Positions 37,440 to 52,400 of a stretch of DNA of 64,000 bases are shown here, piece by piece (positions within the stretch are counted from its first letter, which is position 1; each line of letters starts with the position of its first letter). A model generated the notes under the pieces. That model was not told the DNA's origin. It was given only the letters and a program-made list of their open reading frames with translations, and did no database searches. Source of the stretch: Metridium senile (lineage: Eukaryota; Cnidaria; Anthozoa; Actiniaria; Metridiidae); assembly GCA_949775045.1 (NCBI GenBank), contig OX459096.1:47855790-47919789 (forward strand), in the 5' to 3' direction. The translations under genes and the position numbers were made by a program.

Positions 37440-40400
37440 TCAATTTGATGACAAGTCTTCAATGCATTGAACTGCTCGGACATCTTTTGAAATGGGAGCC
37501 TCTACCATAAACTTGACACCAAACCATTTACTTTGTACCTGATAATGCACAATATCATTAAATTAATATACATAACAACAAATATAGATTATTCAATATA
37601 GAAACCATTATTTTAAACATGAAGTATGACAACATAAAATGGGGCATTTGAAGGACCTGGCCATGTGACCTTGTCAATCAATTCAAAGTTCTAAAAACAG
37701 GCTAAGAACATTCTCAGAAAATCTCAATATCTTAAAAATATTAACAATATAACTTTAAAACTGGGAAATTTTTATTTTTATTACTTCAACAGATTCCCAA
37801 AACCTTAGTTTTTAAGGTATGTTTGCTTCAACAAAATCTTTCAAAATTTGGCATTCTATTTGTGCTATACTCTTATATTTTTATATCCTATATCCTGCAA
37901 AAGGCCTATTTTAACAAGATCATGACTTATCTTTTGCCTTTGGTAATAGTCCAAATCAGTATAATAAGATTTCCTTATCTGTTTTCTAAATACTATTTTT
38001 TTAAAACTACTAAATTCTGAAAATGTAGATATTTTTTCACAAACCTTTTCAAAATGTTCAGACTTCATAGTTGAGTATTCTATTAAAACCTCTCGCAGTT
38101 CAGACTCTTTGCGATAATCAAAGTGAGATAGTTCATTGGTCAAATCTTGACACAGTCTTTCTAAGTAGGCTTTGGCTTCAGCACAGTTTGAATTGGCCTA
38201 TAAATTGAAATGATAAAGATTATTAGTAATGGCATTCATCATAAATGTATGCATACGCTGTGATTATACATAGTCAGATGCTGATGTTTGTTATAATATT
38301 CCAGCCATGGAAACCCAGCAGTGATTATAGGTGCACATTAGTAAATATACAACCAATTGTCTCTTTTATTAGCCCTTTCACTGAATATCAACACCCCCCT
38401 AAATAATATACCATCAGAAAGGTAAATGTATTTGTTATCAATGGTAGCTTTTGTATCACAGTCACAGACATAAAGAAAGTAACTATTTTTAAGACTTATT
38501 TTAACTTGACTTAGCATGATTGGGCAAATATTGGATATCATTCATGTAATAATATTATCCACAAAATGTTATGGTTAAATTGTAATGTCGGTGATGTTCT
38601 AAAATGTTACATTAAGCCAACAATACAATAATAATTGATAAGTCAAATAACATACCACAGCCCATCTCTGAGTCAGACTTTGATTTTCCTCTGTGTCATT
38701 TTCTTTGGGATTCTGAAAATTTTGACAAACAGCACCAAGTTACAGTTATCTTTTCACTGGCCAAATTCCACATCCACAACTTATTTATAAAAAGTATCTT
38801 GGCACTCTTTGTATAGGAAATCGCACGATCTTGAGTACAATTCGTAAATATAGGTACGAGTGATGTTTTGAAAGTTTTCAAAATTGGACGAGCCTTTAGG
38901 CGAAAACATCATGAGTATCTATTAATTGCGAATTGTACGAGAATATTGTGCGATTTTTTATTAATAATATACTGAAAAAAGATTGTTAAATCAAGCTCGC
39001 GCACGCTAATTCCAAACTGATTTGTGCTTTTTTCTAAAATTTCAAACATGGGTGGTGTAAGGAGCGCACGCACAAACATAATGCCTGATCTAACATGCAC
39101 TCCAATTGGTCAAAAACTTCCGTTGCCATAGGAACTTAATTGGTACTCTGCAGAGTACAATTAACTATTAAATTGTACTCCTCTCGTCCAATCAGAATCG
39201 AGTAATTTTGTACAGTATATTATTAGAATGTAAAAGTACTGTCTTAAGCACAATTTATTTCAAATGAACATTGAATGACATGGAGCACAATTATTTGTTA
39301 TTCAAAAGTCAGTTCATAGAAAAGATGGTGATGATCTACTATAGAATAATGTTTTGATAACGTTTGAGGTAAATACAGCAATTTATTGTGTAAAAACAGC
39401 TTTTTAAAAAAAAGAAAACATACTGTCATTTCTTCACAAGTTCTTATTTCAGCATCCCAATGTAAAAATGTATCTACAGCTTCCTCAACTCTAATCAGGA
39501 GATTCTGAAAAACAAATAAATAATCATGATTTAATTGGTAGGTAATTTGTAATTGAAATGGAAACTAGTGAGTAAACTAGTTTAGGCTGCGTTGGTGTTT
39601 GATATAAATGATAGGTAATATAATGAAGTTTGTAACACTAAAGCTGAAACTAAAGCTGAAACATCAGTAATTTAAGTTAAGTCAACATTTTTCAATGCAC
39701 AACCAATATAGACCACTATTTTTTCTAGCTTATAACCAAAAGGGACTAGTAGTCAGTGAACATTAGCATGAGGCAAGATTTTGAATGTTATCTTAGAGAT
39801 AAATGGGTTATCCAGTAATATAAAACCAAAAATATATCCAGTAATATATAACCCAAAACAGTCACAATAATGTAAATTTACACATTGTATATTGACCCAC
39901 CCTTGCACTCTTCACATATTCTGCAATGCTTCCTAAGTCACTAACAATAAGATTTTCCTCTGGTTCCTATATGATGTTAAACAGACTATGTTAGTTATCA
40001 CTACAGACAGTATTTAAAGCAGCAAATACTTCATAATAATATCAACAAAGTGTTATCAACTGAAGACAAAACATGTAAATGTGTTTATTTGTTGGATTCT
40101 TACAAATAACATTTTAAGTATTTCTAAATCAAGAGTATTAATAACACTGTTACAAACACAGAAACATAAGTTTCCATTAGGGAATGAGATCTAAAATTAG
40201 TTTTGTTTTCTAGTTAGCCCCCAGCATTTTATGTTATGATGATATCATATTGCAAGAACAATATTGTATTGGATCAGATGTTCTTTGTAGCGATGATGAT
40301 ATTGATAACTGAAACTGTTTATAATGTAACAAATAATATTATGTATATCAACCAATGCTTACCTTATAGTTGTCTAGTTCGTAGCATATCTTACTTAGAG

Positions 40401-43400
40401 CTGCACTTGCTGACTATAGTACAAACAATTATAACTGGAGTAAGCACTTTTTACAATAATTATATTTATTTACTAAACAGTGCATGCATTGATTGTCCAA
40501 ATTATTTTATGATACTTTAACCATAATGATAAAAAAGAACATATTTTGTTAGTGTAAAGGGATTTACGATATCCTAAGACCATCATTATTGCTAATGTAT
40601 CACATATTATATTACCACCATAATTGCGCACTCCGTCAGACTAAAGTATCAATTTGGAGTTGGTCAGTCAGCAGGGAAAAGCCAAGTGTTCAGTCATATA
40701 ACTGTGCAGTTCACTTGCCCAACAGAACACTGTCAATAGTTTATATGGAAAGCCAAAAAAGTGGTCGCTCACACAAGTGCCCAACAAGTTTCTTGTATAT
40801 TTTTGACTAATTCTCAGTGGTAGCAATGCCAATGGAACAAAAAACAAAGATAAGTTTCTATACCTTTAGATATGTATCTGTTGGTTCTCCTTCTGATAAT
40901 AGTTTAAACCATACACCAGGACCTAAAGCTGTAGAATAAGAATTAACAATCACACTAAGGAAACTTGAAATTCCATTTAGCAATAATAAACTTAATGTGA
41001 ACTGAGATTTTTACTCTGTGACAATTGATGTTATCAAATTGCTCCAAGACTGTATTTTTTATTATTTTTGTTTGATTCTTAGTAATGTTTTTCTTTGTTA
41101 CTTTTGTAAAATGGACCAAGATTTTATGGGGTACTCTATATAACTTTTTATTTTATTTTATCATTGATAAGAACATAAACTGAAATCTTCATGCATAATT
41201 ATTATTCCATAACTTGGATCAGCATAACCTCATGATCAATATTGAAAATCTCCCCCTTGCTTCCAGTGTTCAAATAGTTCCAACCAAATAGTAGTAATTA
41301 TGGTACCTGATTCTCTATCCTCAAATGTGTTTTGCAGATGAATAATAAGTTCTTGTAAATGTTGATTTAGTGATTCCATGTATTTCTGAAAAAAAATTGA
41401 CAACACAAATTAAATTAATTTTTTTTCTATTTATTATAATCAAACAACTGACCCATTTCTCATTTGGTTTCCCATATAGACTTACTATTAAAAGTAGGTG
41501 AAACAAATGAGGGAATAGAAGGGAGAAAATAACAAGAACAATAGGAAAAAAAACACACACAGAAAATGGAAAAATACAAGGGAGAAGGAAGGAAAGAAAA
41601 AAAAGAATGGAATTGTGAAAAAAGAATGACACAGAAAAACAAGGGGAAAAAAGAACATATATTTAATAAGTATTCCTATGGATAAAAAGAAAGAAAGAAA
41701 ACCACAGCAACAAAGAAAGTACATAAGAAATAAATAGTGTCAGTTCCATTCAGACTACTCTGCGAACATACTCAAGCCAACTTTCTCCTCTCCGAAAAGT
41801 GAGAGAAAAATGGCTCTGCCAACTCCCGATAATTACATCCAAACTTCTGGATGTAAAAATTATGGGTTATCCATCAAGTAAACTGGTTTAAAACCGGTTT
41901 TTCCCGACTACGTCACCAGCATTTGTGAATTTTCATTGACAATTTGACCTACATCACATTACGTCACCCTCACGCATACTCAACAGGGTAATTATCGGGA
42001 GTCTGCAGAGCCATTTTTCTCTCACTTATCAGCGGGGGAGAAAGGTGGCTCTGTTCACGGAGTACATTCAGACTCACCTTGCATTTAACTACCGGTGCAT
42101 TTTCATCATACACTGGTTTGTCTTTTATTTGTTCTGTGTTGTCAGATGTGCTTTTTCGTCTGTCAAGTGTTGCTCTAGCTGCATCTAACTCCTATAAAAA
42201 GCAACAGCATATAGATTGTAAATCCAGGATAAAGAGTCTGGAAAAGTATTTTTCTTTTCTTTTGTATGCATTCCCATCTTTTCCATTCCTTTTCATATTT
42301 TTTCATTACATTCCTTTCTTTTCATTGGGACTTTCTCTTTACTTTTTCCATTCTCTCTTTTAAATTTATCAGATCATTTATAAAATAATTGATTTTAAAG
42401 AAAGCTCATACCTCATCAAATCCTGTTAAAAATAAATTTAGTAATCCATCTTTCCGTAAAACCTAAAAATGATTCAAGACAGGGTGTAAGTAACGGAACA
42501 GCTAGTGTGGATTCACTAATATAACAACACAAGGATAATTATCAACTAAGAAAAGCACTGTACTGGCAATAAATAATAGTACCTTGTGTGCACAAATTCT
42601 TGATAAAAATCTTTGAAATTCTCTTGTTTTTCCTACAATTAATAACAAACTTTTTATTTAGTTAAATATAAATATTTCTGTCATCAAAAATAATACAATT
42701 ATATATTAACAATAAAAAAACAAGAAACATATTTATTGACATATGAAAAAAAATAGATTAGGGGAAAATGGAAGCTAAGGGGAACCAAAAACCAAGAGAT
42801 CTTGACCTGGAGAGAGAGACTATTTATTGAAGAGATCAGTTTTAAGAATGTTAGTAAGGGAAGAACAGGAATGTCAACAGAAGATGGGAAGACTGCATTC
42901 AAGAAGGCATATAGACCAAAGCAGAAACTTAGTAGCCTTCTTTCACGCGGAAATGAGGCTTTTTATGCAAACAGAGGAAAAACATTCTGTCGCTAAGGAC
43001 AAACTACAACTTCATTGACAGTCGTTTTTCCACCTTTTTCTTTTGCAAAATACTAAAATTTTCAACTAAATTACCGCTTTCGATACAAAGAATTAAACAA
43101 AGGGAGGTCATAAGACCAAAACAACTGAGAAGGCTCATTAAAAACAGTGACCCTGACAAGGGATTTAACTGGAAGAAGAAAGGGTCCATGGGATGAAATG
43201 GGAGATGGGAGAAAGGAATGGGAGAAATTGGTATAGAAGAGGGATATTTGGAATTCACCAACATGTAGTCACAGTATTTCTACAATGATTTATCCCAACA
43301 TGGTGAAAAGAAGAATACAAATAAGATTACTACCAGGTGCTTTACCATTTAAAGAGGTGTGCTTCATTAGTGGTGGGACTATTCTTTCTGGTAGTGATTC

Positions 43401-46400
43401 TTGTAGTGCTTCTTGTACCCATTCAAAGTGTGCTTCACTTCGATGTACTTCATACAGTGGAAATTGATAATTAGGAAGTGTTGTCTACAAAATAAAGAAC
43501 AACTGTAAGCTGAATAATAGCTTCAGAACCTACACATATGGTGTCATAAAAGCAAAAGGAGCTGCCAGAGAACATTTTGGAAGCTGTATGGTTATGAAAG
43601 GGGTCATTTTTATGCAGCTTAAAGTGTACAATTTTATATCCGGCTGTCACAAAATCTAAAATCATTGTCTTTTAATTCTAGGTATGTCTAAGATTTACCA
43701 TTTGTCACCCCTTATTACAGAACAGAAGATTTCAATACATTTGGGACAAGCCCAAGCAACCCTCCCTCCCATATAAAATTAAAGGAGCTCAAGGAGCTCA
43801 TGTGGTTACTCTCACTTGTTTAGTTAAGTTAAGTGTTAGAAATGATGACACTATAAGTTTCTGCAGTGAAATGCTGCAATGCTATTCGAGTGGCTTTTGA
43901 ATTTAGAGTAGAAGTTAAAATAAATAGAAAAATAATTATAGACCTACTTTAAAATTAGATTAAATGGAAACTAGACGCTCTGCGAGCGATTACACGGGCT
44001 ACTGAACAGAAGGGATTCTGAGGGAAATAGCTGTTATTACAGTTATATGCAAATGATTTTGAACAATGGGTTGAAGTGGAGGCTTTCGGGCGAAAACAAT
44101 AGGTTTGCCCGAAAGCCTCAATTTGAATCCATTGTTTGAAATCATTTGCATATAACTGTAATAACAGCTATTCATAATGTATCATACATAGATTATACAC
44201 AATACATATACAGTGGTACCTCTATTAAGCAGTCACCCATTAAGTGGTCACCCTCTATTAGGCGGTCAGAATAAAAAGCTCCAAATCTATTCCTATATAC
44301 CTATTCTATACCTCTTTTCTGCGGCCAACCCGGCTACTTTGGAAAGTCCCAAAGGTGAGGAGGAACTAAATTGGTTGATTAATGTTTACAAAATGTTTAA
44401 AATGTGCACAAAAATAAACATATGCACGTAAATCATTTATAACTAATTTTGGTTTATTTTAATGAGAAATGTCCTTATCCCAAATTTCATAATGTTTTTA
44501 TTGAGAAAATGAAAACTAAATCTCAGAAACATTATTATCAAGATTAACCTTTTGAGAAATAAACGTCACGAAAATAAAGATGGATTTTGGGCTGTATGAA
44601 TCTGTTCGACATATATTTCTATGTACCGGGATGCCTGTGTTACAAAGTGTTGACATTTCATCCCGTCCCCTCCCCCAAAGCGCCGCTACGAAGATTTGAG
44701 TATGCGATAATGGATATAGAGTTCGAAAACTTGAATGCTTCGAAACCTTGAAGTTGTTCTTGAAAATTCAACGTCAGAACAAGAAAGATAGATAGTTATT
44801 TAAGCAATTTGTGTAATTTTTGAGGCGATTTGGGCTGTTGAGAGTGGTTTTCAGACAGGCCGATCTGAATGTTTTTATGTCGTGTTGACGGTGTTCGCTT
44901 TGTAGGCTTCGTGAAGGAAGTCACGTTCTCTGACATTATGAAGAACAAAAATAGCACATTAATCAATATAAACTCAAGATTTCTGTTTGAAAGTGCTTGA
45001 TAATATACCGAAGCGAATGCAATTCTGCTGGCGTGGCACATCTTCTGTGAAAGGACTTCGCTAACGGCGGATTATTCCGGCCAAGATATCCTCGTCTTTA
45101 TTAAAAAAAAGAATTTTGCCCTCCAATTATCCGGCAGATGAAACTTGAAATAGGATCTCCTTAATCGATTAAGTTTTTAAAAGAAATAACGACTAAAAGT
45201 ACATAAAAGTACCTTTATTTGCGCGTACCGACCTAGGCCTTGGGGCAGAGACGTCATCTATCGTGACGTCACATTCTATTGTTACAGACGGACTTACACA
45301 GCGTGATGACAAAGTGGTACTCCGTATAACGGAGTAACCACAAAAATGGTATATTTATTTACTAGATAGATGATATATTTATTTGGTATATGAAGATATC
45401 AATTGGGGAATATAATTAGTACAAAATTTGGATTAAAATAAGAATTTTACTCAAAAATGATATTTTTTATTTGCTTTGTGAGAGAGGAAGCTACAACCCT
45501 TGTGAAACTTTATGAATTTAAACAAAACCATTTAAACTACTTAACTACTACTACTACTACTTCCTAATCAAGCTACCTGTCTAGCTAAAGTGTACTGTCT
45601 GCTACAGTGCATTGACCTTTGTATTCTGCTGCTTCTTCAGAATCACTTTACTCTCCCTGCCTAACAACCTGCTAAATTAAAAGGGATGGAAAAAGGTATG
45701 ATACTACCGATCTATGACAAAATTGTTGGCACAAATGTGTTCTGAAATTATGCTACGCCCCCCACCCTTGGCAATGTTGAGGAGAGAACTTATGTGGTTG
45801 ACCTATCTATGCATTCACACCAACATTGATGTGGGGGGAGGAGGTAAATTTTAGTAGTCACTAAAGTAGTCGCTATAAGATAAGATACTATAATTATGAT
45901 TCACATTACCTTGGTGACAACTTTGAAAGTAGCATTCTTTTGATCTGTTTCTGAGTAGGTAACGTTTACTCTGAGCATCTCTGTTGATGGCGTAGGTGTA
46001 CTTGGTCTGGTTAAAACAATAGTTAAATATTATAAAAGTTATATTTGGGTCAAAACACGGTATAATGGTTCTCTGTTCCCCTCCGTAACACTTGGCATTT
46101 TTTATTGTGACCAAGATACAGATGTTTGTATTTGTTTACTCTTATGTGCCTGTAGTACTGGTAGGTATCATATACAAACATCTGTATCTTGGTTTCAATA
46201 ACAAATGTCAAGTGTTACGGAGGGGAACAGAGAACGAAAATACCATGTTTTGACCCATTTAGAAAACAATTAATGATGATGCTTCTGAGTTTCATAACAT
46301 TATACACAACATTCTGCAATAAATTTGCTATAAACATCTTTTATTGCTGCTTTATCCTAAATTTGATTCTTCCAAGTTGTAAATGCAAACTTATTATATG

Positions 46401-49400
46401 ATGATCAATTAATAATAATGGTTAATTGACTGATTTATTACTTGTTACTTGCTTGCTTGTTGTATTTTACTAATTAATCATACAACAATTAATTAATTCA
46501 TGCAAACGTCCGAACCATGTAATGTATGTACTTACTGTTTTGTTAATTTGGGTTTAGTGTGTCCTTTATTTTGTGAAGAACATATCTTTGAATGACTTGC
46601 TAATTCGCTAACTCTGGAATGCATCAAAAATATACAGTTATGTTAGCATGGTATTCATAATTACACTATCAACAAAACTAACAATGTTATAAAGCACCTT
46701 ATCTTTTCTGAGCAAAGTGTACATGACAGCATTAGATCGTCTTCTCCAGCACTTGTTGCTCTTTCCTGGAAACAGAATGGTGAGAAATAAACGGTTACTC
46801 TTATAATAATCAACAAATAATGGATGCACAGAGGCAAGGATAAGGCCCTGTTATCCTGATTGAAGTTCATATTAAATAATCAGTAATCCTAAATTGTAAA
46901 TAATGATTTACCAAAAATAAATTACAAACAAGTAATCCTCAATTGGTTCTAAATGCTGCAAAAATAATCCATAATCCTTTTGGGTCTTTTGTGTCAATAA
47001 TCCATATCCCTGCTCTAAAAACCCCTATAATTTTATATAATAATCCATAATCCTAAAACCCAAACATGGACAACAGAAGCGAAAATCCCTGAAGGGTGGA
47101 AGCTGACAATTCTCAAGCACTCTGGCAAACCAATCCAAATGCATAATAATTCTAAAAGGAGTCTGATGACTGTAGTATTCAGGCTACCTGTGTAATTAGT
47201 TATGGGTTCCCTGTGGAAACCCTCTCCAACATGGCCGACGATTAAAGTTGTTGTTGAATCCAATCCTGTGAGTTTATCTGCATGAATCCATGCCATCCCG
47301 GCAAAATACTACAATGACTGGTATATAAGACCCGCCAATATTCCAGTCTTAATAACGCCTGATGAAGACTAGTACTAGTAACATTTGAAACGTGCAGTTC
47401 AAAATCTTTGACATTCACAAGACAAACAAATAACATTCTACTTATTATCTCATATCCACAATGAATAACAATTATAATTTTAATTATCCACAAAGTCCAA
47501 CTAACCTTTCCTGGTAATGTAACTCCATTTGGTTGCTTTGATTCTTTTGTAAAGATTTTGTCCAACAATTTAATCTGTAAATCAGAAAATCAGATAACTA
47601 ATTAGATTAACATTTTACATAGCTCTATGTTGTTCTATAAAATTATTATTTTTCATTTAACATTATTATTTCTTATAACATTTGCTCCTCATTACATGTA
47701 TCTTCCATGACGTTTGCTTTCATACTACCATTACATTCAATATTTTCCACATTTAACTTATAATATCATGTTGATTTTTGCTGAGAAAAAAACAATTATT
47801 GGAGATTGATTGTGGTGGCCAACTCGAAAGTGTTACAATACTTTGGCCACAACACACGTTTTTCTTTTTTCCTTATATCATTCTGTAACTCAAAACATAG
47901 TTTATTTTATATAAAATGTAGTCATATTTTACTATTTGTTATATCATTGTTGTAAATGTTATTATACATGTGAATAAACTTAAGTCTAAAAGTCTGAACT
48001 GTAAAGTGCTTGTGGCAAGGGAGAGTACAACACTTCCTACAAACTCAACACAGTACACATGTATATATAATCAATGACAAAGCCAGAACTAGGACCATGA
48101 CCACAACAGTGAGGACAAGAACAATAACCATTTCATCACCCATGCCACCAACATTGTTCTTTTCTCAAAACATGCATAACATGCAAATATAAATTATACA
48201 TACAGCAGATTTGTTTCCTGACTTGTGGATTTGATTTTTAATATCTTCAAGAACATCCAGGTACTTCTTATTCATTTCTTGATGCTACATTATTAGTAAA
48301 CAATAATATTATTGTGTCAGTAATTCTTAAATGGCATCAACATAAATAAATATATTTTTCATAACCATCACTCCCTGTCGGGGCTCTCCCTTGAGGTTCA
48401 CTCACACTCACACTCACTACATTACATTTTAACTCTGCTCACATGTTGATTTTTAAGGAGGGAGGAAAACCGGATAACCCGGAGAAAAACCCTTGTGGCA
48501 TGAGAGAGAACAACACATCAAACAAAATCTATTCACTTGTTGTCCGAGCCGGGAATCGAACCCAGGTTACAGTGGTGAAAGGCTAACGCTCTCACTGCTA
48601 GGCCACTCATGCCACCATAATTAGCACAACAATAATTAATTGATTATAATTGATGTTATATCTCAAATATATGTGAATGTGACAGTTACTGAACAGTAAG
48701 GTAGGAGGATAACAGACTATATGGACCTTAAAGAAAATGATTCCTCCCACTGTTCACTAGCTGTACACTTGCTTGAAGTAACAAGACTAGACAAAACTAC
48801 ATCATAAATAACAGTTATTGATTTGTATAATTACACTTATGATGGATTTCTGGGCAATGGACAGTTCTTCCTTTGTTGCAATGAGAACTTCACTTGCTGC
48901 ATAATACCTGCAGATGAATGATAATATTACATAATACTTACTATTAACAATTGAATGATTAAATCAAGCAGAAGAACTAAATGCAATAATGGATATAATT
49001 TGCAAGTTATCAATGGAACTCAGGGTTTGGTTGTTCAAAATTTAACAAGTGTATAACTCAATGCTCAAGAGATCAACAAGAGGTTGTGACATTGTATAAA
49101 ATTTTACTCTGAATGTATAAATTTGTGCCCAGAATAAGCTGTGGGCAATTAAATTGGCTATAATTCAGGCTTTCAACAACCAGGTCCAAAATAAAAAAAA
49201 AACATCAATGATGTATAAAACAGGAGCTCAATCAAACAGAGAGAAAAACTAAGAAATGACAAGATAAAGTAAAAAGAAATGAAGGTGACAACAATAGAAA
49301 ATATAATATAAACCCCTCGGAAATAATAATTTCTTTTTTGGCACTTATTATACAGATGATAATGCTTCCTCTCTCTGTTAGTTGAGTCCCTGTTATAATG

Positions 49401-52400
49401 TATTACTTTATTAACTGAAGATGTACGTATTAAAATGATGAACAAAGACAGAGAATAAGTATATTATCATTCAGTGAGTAGACTTTGCAGACTGGAATAT
49501 TCACATTTGAAAAACTTTATGCCAAAATACTATTTCCATGATGGTGTTTTTCAAGTTTAAAACATTAGTCTGGAAAGCACCCAAAAGTATGCATAATATT
49601 AATCTACAATGATATAATAAAAATTAATGAACAATTGACTAAAGATAGAGTAAAATTAAACAAAGTTAACATAATAATTTATTATTAATGATAAACGGCT
49701 GCAGTAGGTTAAAAAGTCAGCATTCATTATTTGCTTTTTGATTATGACAATAGACCTAATTGGCTAACGCGTTGCTATGTACGTTTCCACCCAATTCAAA
49801 TCTTTTGGGAATAAGATTCTTTGTCTTATGTATTTCAATGTCACATGGAAAATATTTGGAACAAAAGTTATATTCCCATTTGAATTGGATGGAAACGTAC
49901 ATGGCAGTGCGTTAGCCGATTAGGTCTATTTGAACTTTTGCAAATTAAAATAATTATCTGCAAATCAAATGAACAGTGTTACAACAATAAAATCAAAATC
50001 ATCTGTTTTCATGCTAAAATTAAAAATTAAAATTATAAGGAGAAATACTTCTCACCAAAAAATGTTAAAAATATCTTTTAAGATTTTAACAATTAAAATT
50101 GTTAATAAAGAAAACAACATTAAATGTAAGACATGTATGACTGGATGTTAGTTCAGGTTAACTGCGTATGGATCAAAACATTGTCAAAACGAGTCTTACT
50201 GCTGCAAGAGCTGGTGCAAGAGCTGCACATTTTTACCAAACTCTTTCTTTGACCTTGAAAATTAAGAAGGAAGTGGTTAGGAGCAGGGACAACTAACAGA
50301 GAAAGAGAGAATCTAGTGGTATAGCTGTTTTATCAGTTACTGGAGAACCATGCAAACATTTTTAAATTTCATATATTATATTATTTTGTATTTTTTAATT
50401 ATCGACCATTTTTTTTTTCACTTGTGGCCTTTGTGTAATGCAAATTATATATCATTATAATTTATTATAAATGTTTAATGAAGATATTTCTTTTTAATGG
50501 TCAAACAACTATAATTTTAATTAACATTTGATCATTTGAATTATGTTTATTTGCTGTTGTTACTGAGTATACAACACCTATGCAACAGTAATTATTTTTA
50601 CTTATTGGTTTTGCTATTTAGAAGCTAAACAAACTAGACACACTTGGTGTGTTTACTCAGGCTATGTCATAGAGTAGTAATTGATAGGTGGTTTACCTGT
50701 GGCATTACGTCATGTAATACCCCTGCGGGGTAGCCTAAGTAATAACACATGTTACAAATATGTAATGTACATATTATGGGGAATATCCCAGCGAAAGTAA
50801 AAACAATAAATAATAAGTAAGTTTTATATTCAATTGAACCAAAAATTATAGTAAGAGATAAAATGACAAAATACAAAAAATATAAATTTGCCAACCATGC
50901 ATGACTCTAGTATGCATAACTGTGAAGCCAGCAGGGGTTAGGTTATTCTGTTAGTTTAGGAGTTTAGAAAAAATGTGAAATATTTGACTTTTTGGCCTGC
51001 TGAAAATAGGCTTGATCTTTTTTGGCTGACATCAGACTAAAATATGTTGAAGTTATATCCAATAATGGTCATAGTATAATTTCAGAAATTAAAAACTCAC
51101 TTGATAATTGCAACTCAACATAATGTTTATGTGTCCTTATACCAATACATGGCTGTGTGACGTGTATGATGTTGATTTAGTTGAAGGTGAATTCTTTTTT
51201 TGTACAATTAAAGATTATCCAGTTTTACTAAAAAGTTGATAAATCATCAATGGTAATAGAGAATTCCTACTCAAAACTTGTAAAAAAAAAATTATATTCA
51301 TCTTCCAAGTGTTTTACATTTTAGCACACCAAACGACTGGGTAACATTTGGCCGACCTAGACAGACTGTTTGGCATTTAAACGCTCTAGTTGGTGGACCT
51401 CTGGAAATCAAAAATTTGGCATTCAGCTCACTCAAGTGCAAATTGTTGTAAAGTTATTGCATAGTCTTTGCATTTAATCTATATTTTAAGATACGATAAT
51501 TGTACGTGTAATTATTAAATATTGTAGGTTTTAATAAATTGTTGAAAAAAGTATTAAGTAAATGTTCCTGTCTAGACATCAAAGCTGACCTGCGACCGGA
51601 ATCCTTTAAGGTACATACATTTCCAAGAAATACCAGTTAGGAAATGTATTTTTACCACCAATGTTTCAAATTTCCTTTTTTACACAAACGTTTTCAGTTC
51701 AATGGCATATGTATGTTGTTTGATATTGAAAGCAGACCACTGCCTGTTTTAAAGTTGGAACAAGTACTTTTCAGTGGGACATAGTTATTGCAGTAAAATT
51801 ATTGCTAAATATATCTAATATTATATTTAATCACATTAAACTATGAAAACTAAGAATAAGAGTTATAATATGGTTCAAATAGTAAACATTTCTAATTGGA
51901 ATAAAACTATATCAAGTGCTTATTAGGAAATGTTATTTCCAGGTGGACTTGCATTCCAGAGTCCTATAATTTTCTAAAAATACCATACTTATCTGAAAAT
52001 GACACTACCATTCATATAGGGCCCATGCAGTGTTGCTAATTTATTCATCTAGCAAGTTTTACACAATACAATTAAAAATACAAAAAGCAAAACCATTTCA
52101 TAGTTTTCAAATATAAATGCAAGCTACATACCTATCTTTTAGTGCATTCATTTCTTTTTGTGCATCATATAATCTATTCTTGGTTGACTCTAGTTGTCTC
52201 TCTAGATCCTCCTTTTTGAATACATCCTAGAATAACAGAAAAACAATTTAAATATTGATAAAACAATGAAAGAATAACCTGCTGGTAAAAGATGCATGTT
52301 CACTAGTTAGCAGAATAAAACTACAAAAATGAATCAATTGGCTAATAAATGAATGGAAAATGGAATTGAAATGAATTGGAAAGATTTATTTCTTTTGACG

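Noticed and set aside
41460..41724. Phe/Ser-rich frames on the minus strand
   Set aside because: They translate a purine-rich simple-sequence stretch inside an intron.
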